This document shows, in pieces, positions 1 to 6,963 of a DNA stretch of 17,026 bases; within the stretch, counting starts at the first letter, position 1, and every line of letters starts with the position of its first letter. The notes beneath the pieces were generated by a model. It had not been told where the DNA came from, made no database searches, and saw nothing but the letters and a program-made list of their open reading frames with translations. The position numbers and the translations under genes are program-made. Source of the DNA: Acidimicrobiia bacterium UBA4744 (GTDB lineage: Bacteria; Actinomycetota; Acidimicrobiia; Spongiisociales; UBA4744); NCBI GenBank assembly GCA_002403855.1, contig DHIO01000016.1, positions 10,976-28,001 on the forward strand, written 5' to 3'.

Positions 1-56
1 GCGTAGATAGCTCCGGTGGCGACCCCGTTGATCGTCGCCTGGAGGAACTCATTCAC
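1..56 (-). CDS. livH: Branched-chain amino acid ABC transporter permease LivH, N-terminal fragment
   Basis: Only the first 18 codons lie in the window; the gene runs off the left edge. Translated from a GTG at 56-54 it reads MNEFLQATINGVATGAIY. This resembles the usual opening of LivH-type inner-membrane permeases, a short amphipathic stretch followed by an ING(L/V)xxGAIYAL-like first membrane helix. The GTG overlaps the TGA of the acyl-CoA synthetase by four bases (GTGA), which implies translational coupling. The alternative ATG three bases further in reads out of frame into an arginine-rich peptide with no family resemblance. The position after livF, livG and the ligase fits a Liv operon, in which livM and a substrate-binding protein would be expected further left. 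The call rests on a short peptide plus context. Confidence 0.75.
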   Translation of the reverse strand, partial: MNEFLQATINGVATGAIY

Positions 57-1906
57 GAGTACATCCCCTCGATCAAGTCGGAGAATTCCTCCGCCAGCAC
101 CTTTCGCTTGATCTTCTGGGTGGCCGTCAGCTCACCCTGGTCGTGGTCCAGTTCCTTGGGGATGAGCTTGAACTGCTTGATCTGCTCGACCCGGGCGAGG
201 TCCTCGTTTGCCCGGTCGACCTGCTTGCGGATGAGTTCGGTTACCTCGGGCTTCTCGCTCAGATCACGATATGTGGTGAAGGTGATGCCCTTCCGCTGAG
301 CCCAGTTGGCGACCACGTCGAACTCGATCCCGATCAGGGCGCTGACGAACTTGCGACGGTCACCGACCACCATTGCTTCCTTGATGAAGGGCGAGACTTT
401 GAGCAGATTCTCCAGTTCGGACGGCGACACGTTCTTGCCACCGGCCGTGATGATGATGTCCTTCTTCCTATCGATGATGCGAATGTGGTTTCCGTCCCAT
501 TCACCGACGTCGCCGGTGGAGAACCAACCCTCGTCGTCGATGGCCTCGGCGGTCGCCTCGGGGTCTTTGAAGTAGCCCTTGAACACGGCCGGGTGACGGG
601 TGAGGATTTCACCGTCACCGGCGATTCGAAGCTCGCAACCGTCCAGCGGCTCACCGATGGTGCCCAGCTTGATGCGGCCGGGGCGGTTGACCGTCCCCAG
701 GGCGTTGGTTTCGGTCATACCCCAACCCTCGACGATGGGCACCCCGACCGCCATGAAGAACTTGAGCACCTCGGGAGCTATCGGGGCGGCGCCGGAGACG
801 GCTTGTAGGCATCTCGACATGCCCAGCTTCTTCTGGAGGGACCGGTAGACCAGTAGCCAGCCCGCTCCGTGCACGACGTTGCCGAGCAGGCCGCGTGAAC
901 CCTTCTCCAGGATCCGATCGGCATTCCACATGCCGGCTTTCAGGAACACCCGATACAGCGCCTTCTTGACCGGCGAGGCGTCCGCCATTCGTATCTGCGC
1001 GGCCGCGCTCATCTTCTCCCAAATGCGGGGAGGCGCCGGGAAATAGGTGGGCTGTATCTCCGCGAGGTCGGCAACCACCGTGTCGATCGATTCCGCGAAA
1101 TTGACCGTCGCCCGAGAAGCGATTCCGAACGCGAGGTCGTACAACCGGCCGAACACGTGGCAAAGTGGGAGATAGGAGAGAAGCTCGACCCGGGCGGTCG
1201 TTATCTTTTCGGCGGCGATGACCCCGATGGCCCGGCCGGCCGTCCACACCAGATTGCGGTTCGTGAGCATCGCTCCCTTGGGGGGACCGGTGGTACCCGA
1301 GGTATAGACGATGGTCGCCGTCGTATCGAGTTCGATTCCGTCGGTGAGTTCATCGAACCGGCCCGGGCTTTCGATGAGTTGCTGACGGCCCAACGCCAGG
1401 AACACGTCCCACGACATCAGCACCGGGTCGTCGTAGGTGCGGACTCCCCGCGGTTCGAGGTAGATGATCTTCTCGAGATGTGGCAAGTGATCTCTCACCG
1501 CGAGAGCTTTGTCGACCTGCTCCTGATCCTCGGCTATCAACACCTTCGATTCGGAGTGGTTCAGCAGATAGTGAACCTCCGGAGCCGGGTTCGTCGAGTA
1601 GAGCCCCACCGATACCGCTTGAATACCCTGAACGGCAAGGTCCGAAACCACCCAGGCAAGCCGGTTTTCCGAATGGATGGCCACCTTGTCGCCCGGCCGG
1701 ACACCGAGCGCCCACAGAGCCATCCCTACCGTCTTGACCAGTTCCCAATACTCGCCGTACGTGGTTTCCTGCCAGATGCCGAATACTTTCTCCCGAAGAC
1801 CGACCCGGTTGGGTTCGTCTTGGGCGATGTCTCGCAGCCAGGCGGTCATGCTGGTGAAGGCCAGTTCGGGAACGTCGCTGCGCGGTCGTTGCTCGGTAGC
1901 GGTCAT
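53..1906 (-). CDS. Long-chain fatty-acid--CoA ligase (AMP-forming), FadD15-like
   Basis: This 617-residue protein belongs to the ANL adenylate-forming superfamily and should convert a carboxylic acid, CoA and ATP to acyl-CoA, AMP and pyrophosphate in the cytoplasm or at the membrane. Visible motifs are the AMP-binding P-loop IVYTSGTTGPPKG (about 199-211), GWGMTET (394-400), GWFSTGD (460-466), the hinge and C-terminal subdomain start RIIDRKKDIIITAGGKNVSP (476-495), and a C-terminal catalytic lysine in TATQKIKRK (K598). Length and motif order match the roughly 600-residue long-chain ligases rather than acetyl-CoA synthetases. The ATG at 1906 overlaps the livG stop as ATGA, and its own TGA overlaps the livH start as GTGA, so it is embedded in the transporter operon. 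Its substrate could be fatty, branched or aromatic; the sequence does not decide. Confidence 0.93.
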   Translation of the reverse strand: MTATEQRPRSDVPELAFTSMTAWLRDIAQDEPNRVGLREKVFGIWQETTYGEYWELVKTVGMALWALGVRPGDKVAIHSENRLAWVVSDLAVQGIQAVSVGLYSTNPAPEVHYLLNHSESKVLIAEDQEQVDKALAVRDHLPHLEKIIYLEPRGVRTYDDPVLMSWDVFLALGRQQLIESPGRFDELTDGIELDTTATIVYTSGTTGPPKGAMLTNRNLVWTAGRAIGVIAAEKITTARVELLSYLPLCHVFGRLYDLAFGIASRATVNFAESIDTVVADLAEIQPTYFPAPPRIWEKMSAAAQIRMADASPVKKALYRVFLKAGMWNADRILEKGSRGLLGNVVHGAGWLLVYRSLQKKLGMSRCLQAVSGAAPIAPEVLKFFMAVGVPIVEGWGMTETNALGTVNRPGRIKLGTIGEPLDGCELRIAGDGEILTRHPAVFKGYFKDPEATAEAIDDEGWFSTGDVGEWDGNHIRIIDRKKDIIITAGGKNVSPSELENLLKVSPFIKEAMVVGDRRKFVSALIGIEFDVVANWAQRKGITFTTYRDLSEKPEVTELIRKQVDRANEDLARVEQIKQFKLIPKELDHDQGELTATQKIKRKVLAEEFSDLIEGMYS

Positions 1907-2742
1907 GACGGTTCCCCATCCCGGCCCGCCGCCTCGGCCGCTTCGACCTCGGCGGTGTGGAGGTCGGTGCTCTCGAACTCCTCACCCAGGTAGGCGCGGA
2001 TGACCTCAGGGTCTTGCTGAACAGCCTGGGGAGCTCCTTCGGCGATCTTGCGGCCGAAATCGAGAACCATCACCCGGTCGGCGATGTCCATCACCAACCC
2101 CATATCGTGTTCGACCAAGATCATGGCGATCCCCAGCTCCTCCTTGATATCGAGGATGAAGCGGGCCATGTCCTCGGTTTCCTCCAGGTTCATTCCCGCC
2201 GCCGGTTCGTCGAGCAACAGGAGCCTGGGACCCATGGCCAGCGCTCGTCCCAGCTCGACCCGCTTCTGGATGCCGTAGGGAAGCATCCCCACCAGGCTCT
2301 TGCGGAAGGCCTGGATCTCGAGGAAGTCGATGATGTCCTCGGCCCTCCCACGGTGTTCGGTTTCCTCTCGCTTGGTTCGCCCCTGATACACGGCGGCCGC
2401 CAGCGGACCGTAGGAGAAGTGGAGATGGCGGCCGAGCAGGATGTTGTCGAGCACCGTGAGGTTTTCGAACAACTCGATGTTCTGGAAGGTGCGAGCCACT
2501 CCCAGCCGGGCGATGCGGTTGGGCCTCATACCCAGGAGGCTGCGCCCTTCCATACGTATCGATCCCTCCTGAGGGTGATAGACGCCGTTGACACAATTGA
2601 AGATCGATGTCTTGCCTGCGCCATTCGGGCCGATGATGGCAAACAACTCTCCTTCGTCGACGAAGAAGCCGACTCCATCGATGGCTACCACCCCCGCGAA
2701 CGAAAGCCGCACATCCTCAACCTCGAGGAGATGTGAGGTCAC
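1903..2742 (-). CDS. livG: Branched-chain amino acid-type ABC transporter ATP-binding protein LivG
   Basis: This is a 279-residue cytoplasmic ATPase that would power the Liv permease pair. Walker A is GPNGAGKT (38-45), the Q-loop is in ARTFQN (about 83-88), and the signature region is LPYGIQKRVELGRAL (154-168), with LPYG instead of LSGG as is usual for LivG. Walker B is LLLLDEP (174-180) and the switch histidine is H212 in VEHDM. The C-terminal EGAPQAVQQDPEVIRAYLG is the typical LivG end, followed by an acidic tail of about 25 residues. A start three codons upstream (GTG at 2751) is possible. I prefer the GTG at 2742 because it makes a GTGA overlap with the livF stop, like the other junctions here, and sits 11 bases after a GGAAG ribosome site. 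Confidence 0.94.
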   Translation of the reverse strand: MTSHLLEVEDVRLSFAGVVAIDGVGFFVDEGELFAIIGPNGAGKTSIFNCVNGVYHPQEGSIRMEGRSLLGMRPNRIARLGVARTFQNIELFENLTVLDNILLGRHLHFSYGPLAAAVYQGRTKREETEHRGRAEDIIDFLEIQAFRKSLVGMLPYGIQKRVELGRALAMGPRLLLLDEPAAGMNLEETEDMARFILDIKEELGIAMILVEHDMGLVMDIADRVMVLDFGRKIAEGAPQAVQQDPEVIRAYLGEEFESTDLHTAEVEAAEAAGRDGEPS

Positions 2743-3527
2743 GACAACCACCGCTTCCGGCGCTTGTAGTGCTTGATATCCCGAAACGACTTCCGGGCTC
2801 CGCTCCCGGCGCGCAGCCCCAAATAGAACTCCTGGACGTCCTCGTCGCGCATCAACTCGTTGGCCGGCTTGTCCATGACGATCTTGCCGGTCTCCATGAT
2901 GTAGCCGTGTTCGGCGATCGACAGAGCCATCGTGGCGTTCTGTTCGACGAGGAGGATGGCAGTCCCCTGTCGGTTGATTTCGACGATCAAATCCCGGATC
3001 TGCTGCACCAGCAACGGGGCGAGGCCGAGGCTCGGCTCGTCGAGAAGGAGGAACCGGGGATTGGACATCAACCCGCGCCCCATTGCCAGCATCTGCTGCT
3101 CACCTCCGGACAGGTAGCCGGCCGTGCGTTTGCGGCGGTCCCGGAGAACGGGGAAGAGGTCGAATACCCTCGTCAAGTTCTCATCGCGTTCACCAGGGTT
3201 GGCGTAGGCCCCTACCCGCAGATTCTCCTCGACGGTGAATTCGGCAAAGATCCGCCGTCCTTCCATCACCTGGGTCACACCCCGGTCGACTACGGAGGCG
3301 GGCTTGAGCCTATGAGTCGGTTCTCCGTCGACCCGGACATCGCCCTTGGTGATGTCACCGTGGTGAACATCGAGGAGCCCGGAAACCGCCCGGAGCACGG
3401 TGGTCTTGCCGGCCCCGTTGGCACCGAGCAGGGCCACGATCTTGCCGTCGGGCACCGCGAAGGAGATGCCGCGCAGGACCAGGATGACGTCGTGATACAC
3501 AACCTCCAGGTTGGCGACTTCCAGCAA
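2739..3527 (-). CDS. livF: Branched-chain amino acid-type ABC transporter ATP-binding protein LivF
   Basis: This is the second ATPase of the Liv transporter, 262 residues from the chosen start. Walker A is GANGAGKT (35-42), the signature is LSGGEQQ (139-145), and Walker B is FLLLDEP (159-165). The switch position carries glutamine in LLVEQN (Q196), which is normal for LivF. The tail after the usual LivF end is strongly basic, with KHYKRRKRW near the terminus. The start chosen is TTG at 3527 (reading MLEVANLEV), because GGAGGGAG lies 9 bases before it and the family normally begins with this strand. A longer reading from TTG at 3575 would add 16 arginine-rich residues and has no ribosome site. 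It is the first gene of the operon visible here; a promoter should lie in 3528-3770. Confidence 0.92.
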   Translation of the reverse strand: MLEVANLEVVYHDVILVLRGISFAVPDGKIVALLGANGAGKTTVLRAVSGLLDVHHGDITKGDVRVDGEPTHRLKPASVVDRGVTQVMEGRRIFAEFTVEENLRVGAYANPGERDENLTRVFDLFPVLRDRRKRTAGYLSGGEQQMLAMGRGLMSNPRFLLLDEPSLGLAPLLVQQIRDLIVEINRQGTAILLVEQNATMALSIAEHGYIMETGKIVMDKPANELMRDEDVQEFYLGLRAGSGARKSFRDIKHYKRRKRWLS

Positions 3528-3649
3528 GCTGAAACGCTCCCTCCGTCGGTTGGCGGGCGGTCTCCGGCCGCCCAAACCGTGCCGCGACTATATCAACGGA
3601 GCCGCAGGCGATGTCGAGGAGACCGGTACCGGCTCCTGGTGGCGCAGCG

Positions 3650-3684
3650 GGCTCCGGTTTGAGGTTCCCGGACTCAGGTACCAG
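3650..3684. repeat. Degenerate 7-base repeat block A
   Basis: Read on the plus strand this gap sequence parses into five consecutive G-led heptamers: GGCTCCG, GTTTGAG, GTTCCCG, GACTCAG, GTACCAG. They are related in style rather than identical. The block lies in the moaE-livF gap and is roughly complementary in composition and spacing to block B about 70 bases downstream, so a long imperfect hairpin is possible. The parsing is by eye and could be partly chance. Confidence 0.35.
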
Positions 3685-3724
3685 GCGGGCCAAGGATTCG
3701 ATGGTGGAAAGCAAGATTCTCGGA

Positions 3725-3752
3725 CCCGAAACCTGCAACCCGAAACGTGAAG
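3725..3752. repeat. Degenerate 7-base repeat block B
   Basis: Four heptamers in register are visible on the plus strand: CCCGAAA, CCTGCAA, CCCGAAA, CGTGAAG. The first and third are identical. The stretch aligns with block C at 11686-11720, with about 21 of 27 positions equal and a shared CCTGCAAC core. It lies between the end of moaE and the start of livF. Function is unknown. Confidence 0.45.
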
Positions 3753-3770
3753 CATCGCATCAAGTGCACC

Positions 3771-4205
3771 TCACGCGCCTTCGATCCACTCTGCCCCGCC
3801 GGGCCAGTGTTCCTTCTTCCAGATCGGCGCTCGCTGCTTCAACTCGTCGATGAGATAGCGAGCCGCCTCGAATGCGTCTCCCCGGTGAGCGCTGGATACG
3901 GCCACACCCACCGACGGCTCACCCACATCAACGCGACCGACCCGGTGTTCGACCACCACCCCCAGCAATGGCCAGCGGTTCCCGGCCTCTGCGACGATCG
4001 CCGCTACCTTGCCTTCCACTTCCTCCCGATAGGCCTCGTACTCGAGGTGGGTTACCCCCTCTCGGCCCGGGGAGTGATCCCGAACCGTGCCCAAGAAAAC
4101 CACCACGGCCCCTGCGCGGGGACTGCCGACCTCGCCGGCCAGAGATCCGGCGTCGATTGGTTCTTCCGAGACGCGTATGCGCCCATCTAGTGGGGATTTG
4201 CCCAT
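3771..4205 (-). CDS. moaE: Molybdopterin synthase catalytic subunit MoaE
   Basis: This is a 144-residue cytosolic enzyme. With thiocarboxylated MoaD it inserts the dithiolene sulfurs into precursor Z (cPMP) to make molybdopterin. Family motifs are VVFLGTVRDH (35-44), LEYEAYREE (54-62), VEHRVGRVDVGE (85-96), the AHR of VAVSSAHRGDAF (101-112), and ELKQRAPIWKKE (121-132). K123 and K130 match the two conserved active-site lysines by spacing and context. Length is normal for MoaE. The ATG at 4205 has a good ribosome site, GAGGTGA, four bases upstream. No moaD or other molybdenum-cofactor gene is visible nearby. It diverges from the HtrA gene with only 11 bases between the two start codons. Confidence 0.95.
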   Translation of the reverse strand: MGKSPLDGRIRVSEEPIDAGSLAGEVGSPRAGAVVVFLGTVRDHSPGREGVTHLEYEAYREEVEGKVAAIVAEAGNRWPLLGVVVEHRVGRVDVGEPSVGVAVSSAHRGDAFEAARYLIDELKQRAPIWKKEHWPGGAEWIEGA

Positions 4206-4210
4206 ACAAT
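4205..4210 (+). promoter_or_regulatory. Probable -10 element for a leaderless htrA transcript
   Basis: TACAAT lies 6 bases before the ATG at 4217, so transcription would begin at or next to the start codon. No Shine-Dalgarno sequence precedes that ATG, which supports a leaderless mRNA, common in actinobacteria. No convincing -35 hexamer is visible. The hexamer touches the moaE start codon on the other strand. Confidence 0.5.
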
Positions 4211-4216
4211 CACCTC
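4210..4216 (-). promoter_or_regulatory. Ribosome binding site of moaE
   Basis: Read on the minus strand this is GAGGTGA, 4 bases before the moaE ATG. It occupies the whole spacer between the htrA -10-like hexamer and the htrA start codon, so the translation signal of one gene and the transcription start of the other share the same bases. Confidence 0.7.
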
Positions 4217-5458
4217 ATGGCCAACCGACAACCCATGCCCGGTAACCGGCTTGCCCCTGTAACGCCGCCGCCACCGCCGCAGGTTACTCCGACCGCTCCC
4301 GGCCGCGGGCAACACCGCGCCCGGCCTTCAGGCGGGGGTGGACGGATGGTGTTGGTGGCGGTCCTGGGCGGGCTGATCGGATCCCTGCTCACCGTCGGCG
4401 CGCTCAGCCTGGCAGGGGTGTTCTCCGAACCCGAGACCGTGCCTACGACAACTACGGTCACATCCGCGCCGGCAACGGTGCAGGTACCGCAACCGGCGCC
4501 GGTGCCGGTGCCGGCGCCGGCGCCCGGCGAGGGGACCACCGCCGTCGCCGTCATCGCTGAGTTGGTCCGGCCATCGATCGTCACCGTGGAAATCGGGAGC
4601 GGCGACGGAGTGACCGACCTCGCCAACGGAACGGGTTCCGGAGTCGTCTACAGCGCCGACGGATACCTGCTGACCAACAACCATGTGGTCGAGGACGCCG
4701 AGTTCGTGCGAGTCGTCCTCCTGGATGGGAGGATCTATCAGGCAGAAGTCGTCGGAACCGATCCGCTGACCGATATCGCCGTGCTGCAGGTCACCGCTCC
4801 CAATCTCATACCTATTGAGTTCGCGGACATCGAGCAAGTGCGGATCGGCGACCCGGCCATCGCCATCGGCAACCCGCTGGGTTTGGGTGGAGGACCATCC
4901 GTGACCTCCGGTATCGTGTCGGCGTTCAACCGGAGACTCCGGGTTACGGCTTCCGAAGAGCTGTACGGCCTCATTCAGACCGACGCTCCAATCACGCGCG
5001 GTTCGAGCGGAGGAGCGCTACTGGACGGCGAAGGCCGCCTGATCGGCATCACCACCGCCATCGGAGTCAGCGACGTCGGCGCCGAAGGACTGGGGTTCGC
5101 CGTGCCAACCAACGTGGTGATCGGCATAGCTGAAGACCTGATCGACGACGGCGAGGTGATGCATGCCTTTCTCGGCATCGTCGGCGAGGATGCGTTCGAG
5201 CTGACCGAGGACGATGCCCGACTGCCGACCGGAGCCCGCATCTTCTCGGTTGAAACCGACTCCGCCATCGGCGACGCCGGAGCTCAGACCGGCGACATCA
5301 TCGTAGCTGTGGACGGCGCACCCGTCGCCAACATGAACGAGCTGGTCGCCATGTTGCGAACGTACCGGGCCGGGGAAACGGTTCAAGTCGGCCTGCTTCG
5401 AGAAGGAGAAATCATCGACGTTCGCGTGGTGCTGGACAGGCGGCCCGACGACCTGTGA
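4217..5458 (+). CDS. Membrane-anchored HtrA/DegP-like serine protease with PDZ domain
   Basis: This 413-residue S1C-family protease is expected on the outer face of the membrane for protein quality control. A proline-rich cytoplasmic N-terminus (1-43) precedes one membrane helix (about 44-69), then a Thr/Pro/Val/Ala linker (70-105) with PVPVPAPAP repeats. The trypsin-like domain (about 115-310) shows the triad H156 (TNNHVV), D186 (TDIAVL) and S264 (RGSSGGALLD, where most members have GNSGG). One PDZ domain occupies about 317-408, with HAFLGI and TGDIIVAVDG. The start is the ATG at 4217. Longer in-frame readings back to 3872 would run antisense through moaE and give arginine/proline-rich peptide. 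The gene is probably leaderless. Its TGA overlaps the start of the next gene by four bases. Confidence 0.94.
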   Translation: MANRQPMPGNRLAPVTPPPPPQVTPTAPGRGQHRARPSGGGGRMVLVAVLGGLIGSLLTVGALSLAGVFSEPETVPTTTTVTSAPATVQVPQPAPVPVPAPAPGEGTTAVAVIAELVRPSIVTVEIGSGDGVTDLANGTGSGVVYSADGYLLTNNHVVEDAEFVRVVLLDGRIYQAEVVGTDPLTDIAVLQVTAPNLIPIEFADIEQVRIGDPAIAIGNPLGLGGGPSVTSGIVSAFNRRLRVTASEELYGLIQTDAPITRGSSGGALLDGEGRLIGITTAIGVSDVGAEGLGFAVPTNVVIGIAEDLIDDGEVMHAFLGIVGEDAFELTEDDARLPTGARIFSVETDSAIGDAGAQTGDIIVAVDGAPVANMNELVAMLRTYRAGETVQVGLLREGEIIDVRVVLDRRPDDL

Positions 5459-6543
5459 GCGACGACCTGTTTGCCAGGCTCATTGAGCTCTTCAACCAAC
5501 CGGGACCGGTCAATTGGAGGCTGGCGGGGGAGATATCCAGCCATCTGGCCGGCGAGCCGGAACCGATTGAACCGTGGCTGGCGGAGGAGTACCGGGATCT
5601 GACCAGACTCGCCCAGATGAAGATTGCCGAGGTCACCAACCTCGAAATCGGCGATGTGGTGGACGCGACACCCATCGATCGAGCCGGCTGGACCGGCAGG
5701 AACCTGAAGAGTCTCCGATACCTGGTGGAGCCGCTGGCCGAAAAGATGGCGATGGGCGGGACCGGCGACCCGCTCGAGGGCATGATGGTTCCTCTGGGCC
5801 CGGCCATCCTCGGCGCTCAGATGGGCATCATGATCGGTTTTCTCAGTCACCGGATTCTCGGCCAGTTCGACATTGGCCTGCCCACCGCCGGAGCCGGCGA
5901 CCTCTACCTCGTCGTGCCCAACATCGAGGCGTTTGCAGCCGAGAACCGGCTGGATGCACGCCAGGTTCGCCTGTGGGTCGCATTGCACGAAGTCACCCAC
6001 CAGGCCGAGTTCGCCCAACCGTGGGTTAGACCTGCTTTTTTGGAACTGATCGGCCGGTACCTGGATGAGTTGGAACTGGATCCCGCTTCGCTGACGGAGA
6101 AACTCCAGAGCTTCTCGGACCCGGAGCAGTTTGAGGCGGTGCTCGGCGACCCCGCCGGATTGGCCGGCCTCATCACGACGCCCGAGCAACGTCCAATCCT
6201 CGATTCGATCCAAGCCTTCATGGCTTTGATGGAGGGATACGCCGATTTCTTGATGGACCGCGCCGCCTCCAAGATGCTCCCGGACCTGGACCGGATGCGC
6301 GAAGCCATGACCCGGCGACGGGCCGAACCCTCGCAAGCCGAGCAGATCATCAACCAGATGCTGGGCCTGGAACTGAAACAAGAGCAGTACCGTCTGGGTG
6401 CCGAGTTCTGCTCTGAGGTCACCAGACGTTGGGGGGAGGAAGCCCTCGACCATCTCTGGAGGGGCGAGGAAGCCCTCCCCAGTCTCGCGGAGCTGCGCGA
6501 CCCGGTGGCTTGGGCGGCGAGAGTCCTCTTGCCGGACTTGTAG
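5455..6543 (+). CDS. Zinc-dependent metallopeptidase-like protein (zincin_2 / F420-biosynthesis-associated family)
   Basis: The product is 362 residues and resembles the actinobacterial zincin family sometimes labelled 'coenzyme F420 biosynthesis associated' from genomic co-occurrence only. The key motif is ALHEVTHQAEF, with H178, E179 and H182 forming HExxH. The probable third ligand is E260 in MEGYADFLMD, about 80 residues later, as expected for a zincin. There is no signal peptide; a hydrophobic Gly-rich stretch (about 113-131) precedes the catalytic region. The substrate is unknown and proteolysis is unproven for the family. The GTG start at 5455 overlaps the htrA stop (GTGA), implying co-expression with the protease. 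A hairpin covers its stop codon. Confidence 0.88.
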   Translation: MSDDLFARLIELFNQPGPVNWRLAGEISSHLAGEPEPIEPWLAEEYRDLTRLAQMKIAEVTNLEIGDVVDATPIDRAGWTGRNLKSLRYLVEPLAEKMAMGGTGDPLEGMMVPLGPAILGAQMGIMIGFLSHRILGQFDIGLPTAGAGDLYLVVPNIEAFAAENRLDARQVRLWVALHEVTHQAEFAQPWVRPAFLELIGRYLDELELDPASLTEKLQSFSDPEQFEAVLGDPAGLAGLITTPEQRPILDSIQAFMALMEGYADFLMDRAASKMLPDLDRMREAMTRRRAEPSQAEQIINQMLGLELKQEQYRLGAEFCSEVTRRWGEEALDHLWRGEEALPSLAELRDPVAWAARVLLPDL

Positions 6544-6549
6544 TCCGGC
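6531..6549. terminator. Bidirectional terminator-like hairpin over the zincin stop codon
   Basis: GCCGGACT (6531-6538) pairs perfectly with AGTCCGGC (6542-6549) across a 3-base loop, TGT. The stop codon TAG (6541-6543) lies in the loop and descending arm. CCCTTT follows on the plus strand. The site lies between convergent genes and could end both transcripts. Confidence 0.65.
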
Positions 6550-6583
6550 CCTTTGAGGTTCGAGAGATGGTCGGCTTCGAGCC

Positions 6584-6793
6584 TCAGGCCTCCGACTCTT
6601 CGGTTTCCACCGGGTGAGCCTTCAAGAACTCGAAGATCTCATCACGGAAGAACTTGAAGGTACGGCCTCCGGGAAGACGGTAGGCGGGAATGCGGCCCTC
6701 CCGGGCGTACTTGCGGACCATCTGTACATTCATGCCGAGTAGTTCCGCCACGTGTGCAGCGTCGAGAATCTGGGGATAGTCGTCGTCGGCCAT
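6584..6793 (-). CDS. Small excisionase-family helix-turn-helix DNA-binding protein
   Basis: This 69-residue protein is nearly all one winged-helix/MerR-like domain of the excisionase (Xis/BldC) kind. ILDAAHVAELLGMNVQMVRKYAREGRIPAYRLPGGRTFKFFRDEIFEFLK (about 9-58) shows the two-helix turn, the GRIPAYR wing entry and the final helix. A short acidic tail follows. The ATG at 6793 is chosen because TAGGAGC lies about 6 bases upstream; the longer reading to 6868 adds Cys/Arg-rich sequence without family similarity. No integrase, transposase or att-like site is nearby, so it is more likely a host transcription factor than a phage excisionase. A TAGACT at 6824-6819 could be its -10. The target is unknown. 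Confidence 0.85.
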   Translation of the reverse strand: MADDDYPQILDAAHVAELLGMNVQMVRKYAREGRIPAYRLPGGRTFKFFRDEIFEFLKAHPVETEESEA

Positions 6794-6949
6794 AGCGAGG
6801 CTCCTAATGGTTACCGATAGTCTACAACAACAGACGATCCTCGTTTTTCGACTCCGGATCTTGGGCATTGGTGCGCCGGCGACGGCCGTGGTTTGGCCCG
6901 GGAGGCACCGGGAACACGGAATCCGAGGAACGAATCGCGAAGAACGAAT

Positions 6950-6955
6950 TACGCT
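6950..6955 (+). promoter_or_regulatory. Possible -10 element for the membrane protein at 6964
   Basis: TACGCT lies 8 bases before the ATG at 6964, which has no ribosome site, so a near-leaderless transcript is possible. No -35 is recognisable. The same TTACGCTG string occurs upstream of the nitrobindin gene (TACGCT at 11099-11104). Confidence 0.3.
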
Positions 6956-6963
6956 GCCTATTC

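Noticed and set aside
3650..3752. Heptamer arrays as a CRISPR
   Set aside because: The units are 7 bases with no spacers, there are no conserved 23-40 base repeats, and no cas genes are present.
3872..4216. A longer N-terminus for the HtrA protein
   Set aside because: The added 115 residues are antisense to moaE and are Pro/Arg-rich; the ATG at 4217 gives a normal cytosolic tail plus membrane helix.
4483..4530. GC-rich CCGGTG/CCGGCG repeat as a satellite or regulatory element
   Set aside because: It lies in frame within htrA and encodes the Pro-Val/Pro-Ala linker, so coding explains it.
5383..6453. A 356-codon minus-strand frame opposite the zincin gene
   Set aside because: It is His/Arg-rich low-quality peptide antisense to a gene with a clear HExxH motif and coupled start.
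6584..6793. Excisionase-like gene as a sign of a prophage or integrative element
   Set aside because: No integrase, transposase, terminal repeats, tRNA target or shift in base composition accompanies it.
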